Shown here: in pieces, positions 43,259 to 48,371 of the stretch
How positions within the stretch are numbered: the first letter of the stretch is position 1
Layout: each line of letters opens with the position of its first letter
Source of the DNA: Mollicutes bacterium
GTDB lineage: Bacteria > Bacillota_I > Bacilli_A > Izemoplasmatales > Izemoplasmataceae
Length of the DNA stretch: 48,371 nucleotides
Reading direction: 5' to 3'
NCBI GenBank assembly: GCA_003554025.1
Contig: PWFC01000063.1
Location: 1 to 48,371, forward strand
The notes under the pieces: generated by a model
What the model was told of the DNA's origin: nothing
Seen by the model: the letters and a program-made list of their open reading frames with translations, nothing else
Databases searched by the model: none
Position numbers and translations under genes: made by a program

Positions 43259-46208
43259 ATGTTGCATTATCGTGTGGGCATCGACATTGGCAGCACGACC
43301 ATCAAAGCGGTTGTCCTCGACGAAGAGGACAACATTGTTTATAAGACCTACGACCGTCACATGAGCAGCATCTCCAATTCGCTCAAAAGCATGTTCGAAG
43401 GTTTGAAGAGGGAATTCGGCGAACAACCCATGCACTTCAATTTCACCGGCAGTGCCGGATTGTCGCTCGCCAAACACATCGGCGCTCAGTTCACACAAGA
43501 GGTTATCAGCGCCACTACGGCGCTAAGGCATCACATAGAAGGCATTGATGTTTGCATCGAACTCGGAGGAGAGGATGCGAAGATCATCTTTTTCGACGGC
43601 GCCAACATCGAACAGAGAATGAACGGAACGTGCGCCGGGGGAACCGGCGCTTTCATCGACCAAATGGCCTCTTTGCTCGACACAGACGCCGCCGGCGTCA
43701 ACAAACTCGCCAAAGATTACGAGAAGCTTCACGACATCGCTTCGCGTTGCGGCGTCTTCGCCAAAAGCGACATACAGCCCTTGCTCAATCAGGGCGCTCG
43801 AAAAAGCGACATCGCCGCCTCGATTTATCAAGCCATCGTCAACCAGACAATCGGCGGGCTTTCTCAAGGCAAGAAAATCCAAGGCAAAGTCGCTTTTCTT
43901 GGCGGTCCGCTCACCTTTTCGAGCGAACTGCGCAAACGCTTCACGGAGTATTTGAACCTAGAAGACGTCTACACGCCCGAAAACGGCGAAATCTTCGTCG
44001 CCATCGGCGCCGCGCTTGAGGCCAGCGAAGAACCGCTGAACATCGAAGAAGTCATCAACCGCATCAAAGCCTACCGTAAAAAACATAAGGATGGCATGAA
44101 AAAAACCATCGAACCCCTTTTTGAAACGAAGGAAGATTACGAAACGTTCCGAAAACGCCACGATCAAGCTTCGCTTGAAAACGTCGACCCCGCCGATTAC
44201 CAAGGCAATGCGTATTTGGGTCTTGACGCCGGGTCGACCACGACCAAGCTGCTTTTGATTGGAGAAAACAACGAAATTCTTTACAACTATTACGCCCACA
44301 ACCGCGGAAACCCCATCGACGTAGCCAAAAAAGCTCTATTGTCCATGTACGATGCCATCCATGAGAAAATCACCATCAAAAAGGCTTATAGCACGGGCTA
44401 TGGCGAAGAACTCATCAAACACGCCTTCAAGCTTGATGGGGGCGAAGTTGAAACGATTTGCCACTACCACGCCGCGAAACATTTTGAAAAAGACGTCAAT
44501 TTCGTCGTCGACATTGGCGGACAGGACATGAAATGCTTCAAAGTCGAAGACGGCGTCATCACATCGATCGTATTGAACGAAGCCTGCAGCAGCGGCTGCG
44601 GATCTTTTGTCGAGACTTTTTCGGAGTCCATGGGATACGACATCAAGGATTTCGCCAAACTCGCCATCGACGCCGACGCGCCCGTCGATCTTGGTTCGCG
44701 TTGCACCGTTTTTATGAATTCAAGCGTCAAACAGGCCCAGGCGGAAGCCGCCAAAACCGAAGACATCAGCGCCGGCTTGGCGATGAGCGTCGTCAAAAAC
44801 GCACTCTATAAAGTCATCCGCGCCCACGACGTCAAAGAAGAGTACGGAGACAAAATCCTCGTCCAAGGCGGCACGTTCAACAACGACGCCGTGTTGCGGG
44901 CGTTTGAGCGCGAGACGGGACTCGAAGTCACACGTCCGGCCATCGCCGGACTTATGGGCGCTTTCGGCGCCGCCTTGCTCGCAAAGGAAGCGTCGACGGC
45001 GGACAACCACTCCACCGTCCTTGCGCCGCATAGTTTGGAAACCTTTTCCTACAAATCCAAACGCGCAGTCTGCAACAAATGCGAAAACAAATGCCCCCTC
45101 ACCGTCAACATTTTCGGCGCCCACGAGCGTTACATCAGCGGCAACCGCTGCGAAAAGGGCGCGGGCCTAAACGTCAGCTACGACGAACTGCCGAACCTTT
45201 ATCTATACAAATACGACAAAGTGCTGTCTTATCAATCGGACCCAAAGAAAAGCTACAATCAAACCGTCGGCATCCCTCTCGCGCTAAACATGTATGAAAA
45301 CATTCCGTTTTGGCAGCCGTTTTTCGACGCACTCGGCGTCAAAGTGGTCTATAGCGAACGTTCCTCCAAAAAACTCTACGAACGCGGGCAAGACACGATT
45401 CCTAGCGATACAATCTGTTATCCCGCAAAACTTGTGCACGGCCATATAGAATCGCTTTACGAGAAACGGCCCGATTTCATTTTCTATCCGAACATCCCTT
45501 ACAACTTCGAAGAAAAAGACCACGGCGACAATCATTACAACTGTCCCATCGTCGCCCATTATTCCGAAGTGGTCGACGCCAACATGACGCACCTTGATTT
45601 GAACCATTTTCTGCAGCCCTACATCACATTGAACGACAAGAAGAAGTTCACCGATGCGCTTTACGAAACGCTGAAACCGTATGTAAAAACTTCCAAGCTC
45701 GCCATACGTAAGGCGTTTGACAAAGGCATGGAAGCTTACCACGATTTCCGCAAAGACATCCAGCAAGAAGGCGAACGCGCTCTTGAATACGCCGAGGAAC
45801 ACGATTTGAACGCGATTGTCCTAGCGGGCAGGCCTTACCACATCGACCCGGAAGTCAATCACGGCATACCCAAGCTCATCCGCAGCTTGAACGTCGTTTT
45901 GATCAGCGAAGACGCCATCAACCACCTTGCCGAGCAGCCCAAAGTGAACGTGTTGAACCAATGGACTTACCACACAAGACTGTATGACGCCGCGCGCGTC
46001 ATCGCCGAGAAGCCGCGCGTCAATCTCGTGCAGCTTGTCAGCTTCGGCTGCGGCCTTGACGCCATCACAAGCGACGAAGTCAAAGACATTTTAGAAAGCC
46101 GCGACAAGCTCTACACGCAAGTGAAGATTGACGAAATCTCCAACCTCGGCGCCGTCAACATCCGTCTGCGCAGCCTGCTTTCAACCATGAACAAGGAGGC
46201 ATCCGACC

Positions 46209-46222
<14 letters not shown>
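43259..46222 (+). CDS. Acyl-CoA dehydratase activase-like protein: two BadF/HgdC ATPase domains plus DUF2229
   Basis: This 987-residue protein has two tandem ASKHA-fold activase domains: YRVGIDIGSTTIKAVVLDEE with NGTCAGGTGAFIDQM (about 1-265), and YLGLDAGSTTTKLLLIGENN with ACSSGCGSFVETF (about 315-580). A Cys-rich segment follows (CNKCENKCPLTVNIFG, GNRCEKGAG), then a DUF2229 region (about 650-980). HgdC-type activases use ATP to push one electron into 2-hydroxyacyl-CoA dehydratases via a 4Fe-4S cluster between two Cys. In many Bacillota the C-terminal dehydratase-like part is fused to give about 1,400 residues; here it is a separate gene. The ATG at 43259 is preferred over GTG 43250 because AAGG lies 8 nt before it. 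Confidence 0.85.

Positions 46223-48371
<2,149 letters not shown>

Overview
The window reads as a chromosomal segment of a Gram-positive-type (Bacillota or related Mycoplasmatota/Izemoplasma-like) bacterium of roughly balanced GC. The evidence is a type B RNase P RNA, Bacillus-like gene order (mutS2-trxA-truB-ribF-rpsO...pnp, lepA-hemW, xerD-deoB, ruvB-queA...tgt), strong AGGAGG ribosome binding sites, TTGACA/TATAAT and extended -10 promoters, and U-tailed hairpin terminators. TGA is a true stop codon and Trp is TGG, so the code is the standard one and not the Mycoplasma/Spiroplasma code. No genus can be named from sequence alone. There are no IS elements, CRISPR arrays, tRNAs or phage genes.

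Layout. 1-2.8 kb: tail of an unknown gene, then a membrane-bound PAS-GGDEF-EAL protein behind a leader that may hold a tiny ORF. 2.8-7.7 kb: an iron and lipid block in which feoA-feoB and a nicotianamine-synthase-like gene run rightward, while a paralogous NAS-like gene, a flippase-like gene and pssA run leftward from the same intergenic region. 7.7-11.7 kb: leftward lipid genes, with two DUF1295 membrane proteins around a fatty-acid-kinase FakA/FakB-type fusion and DUF2177. 11.7-12.7 kb: rnhC, divergent from mutS2. 12.7-31.8 kb: a long rightward housekeeping run (mutS2, trxA, truB, ribF, rpsO, AI-2E-type transporter, amidohydrolase, UPF0316, pnp, rnpB, GNAT, lepA, plsC-like, gltS-like, hemW, xerD, deoB).

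31.8-38.3 kb: two giant, leftward, almost entirely coiled-coil proteins (963 and 1165 aa) with no recognisable catalytic domain, which are the largest unexplained element here. 38.4-48.4 kb: ruvB-queA; a leftward MFS exporter and a three-gene SHOCT/DUF2089 operon behind a perfect consensus promoter; then a split acyl-CoA-dehydratase activase/dehydratase-like pair coupled to tgt, which runs off the window end.

The most interesting candidates are the coiled-coil pair (a possible filament or scaffold system), the pair of N-terminally reduced NAS-like proteins bracketing feoAB, the SHOCT/DUF2089 trio in which every protein carries the same helical-hairpin motif, the FakA-FakB-type fusion, and several small RNA or promoter structures (S15 leader, mirrored -10 boxes at rnhC/mutS2, the pnp/rnpB junction).
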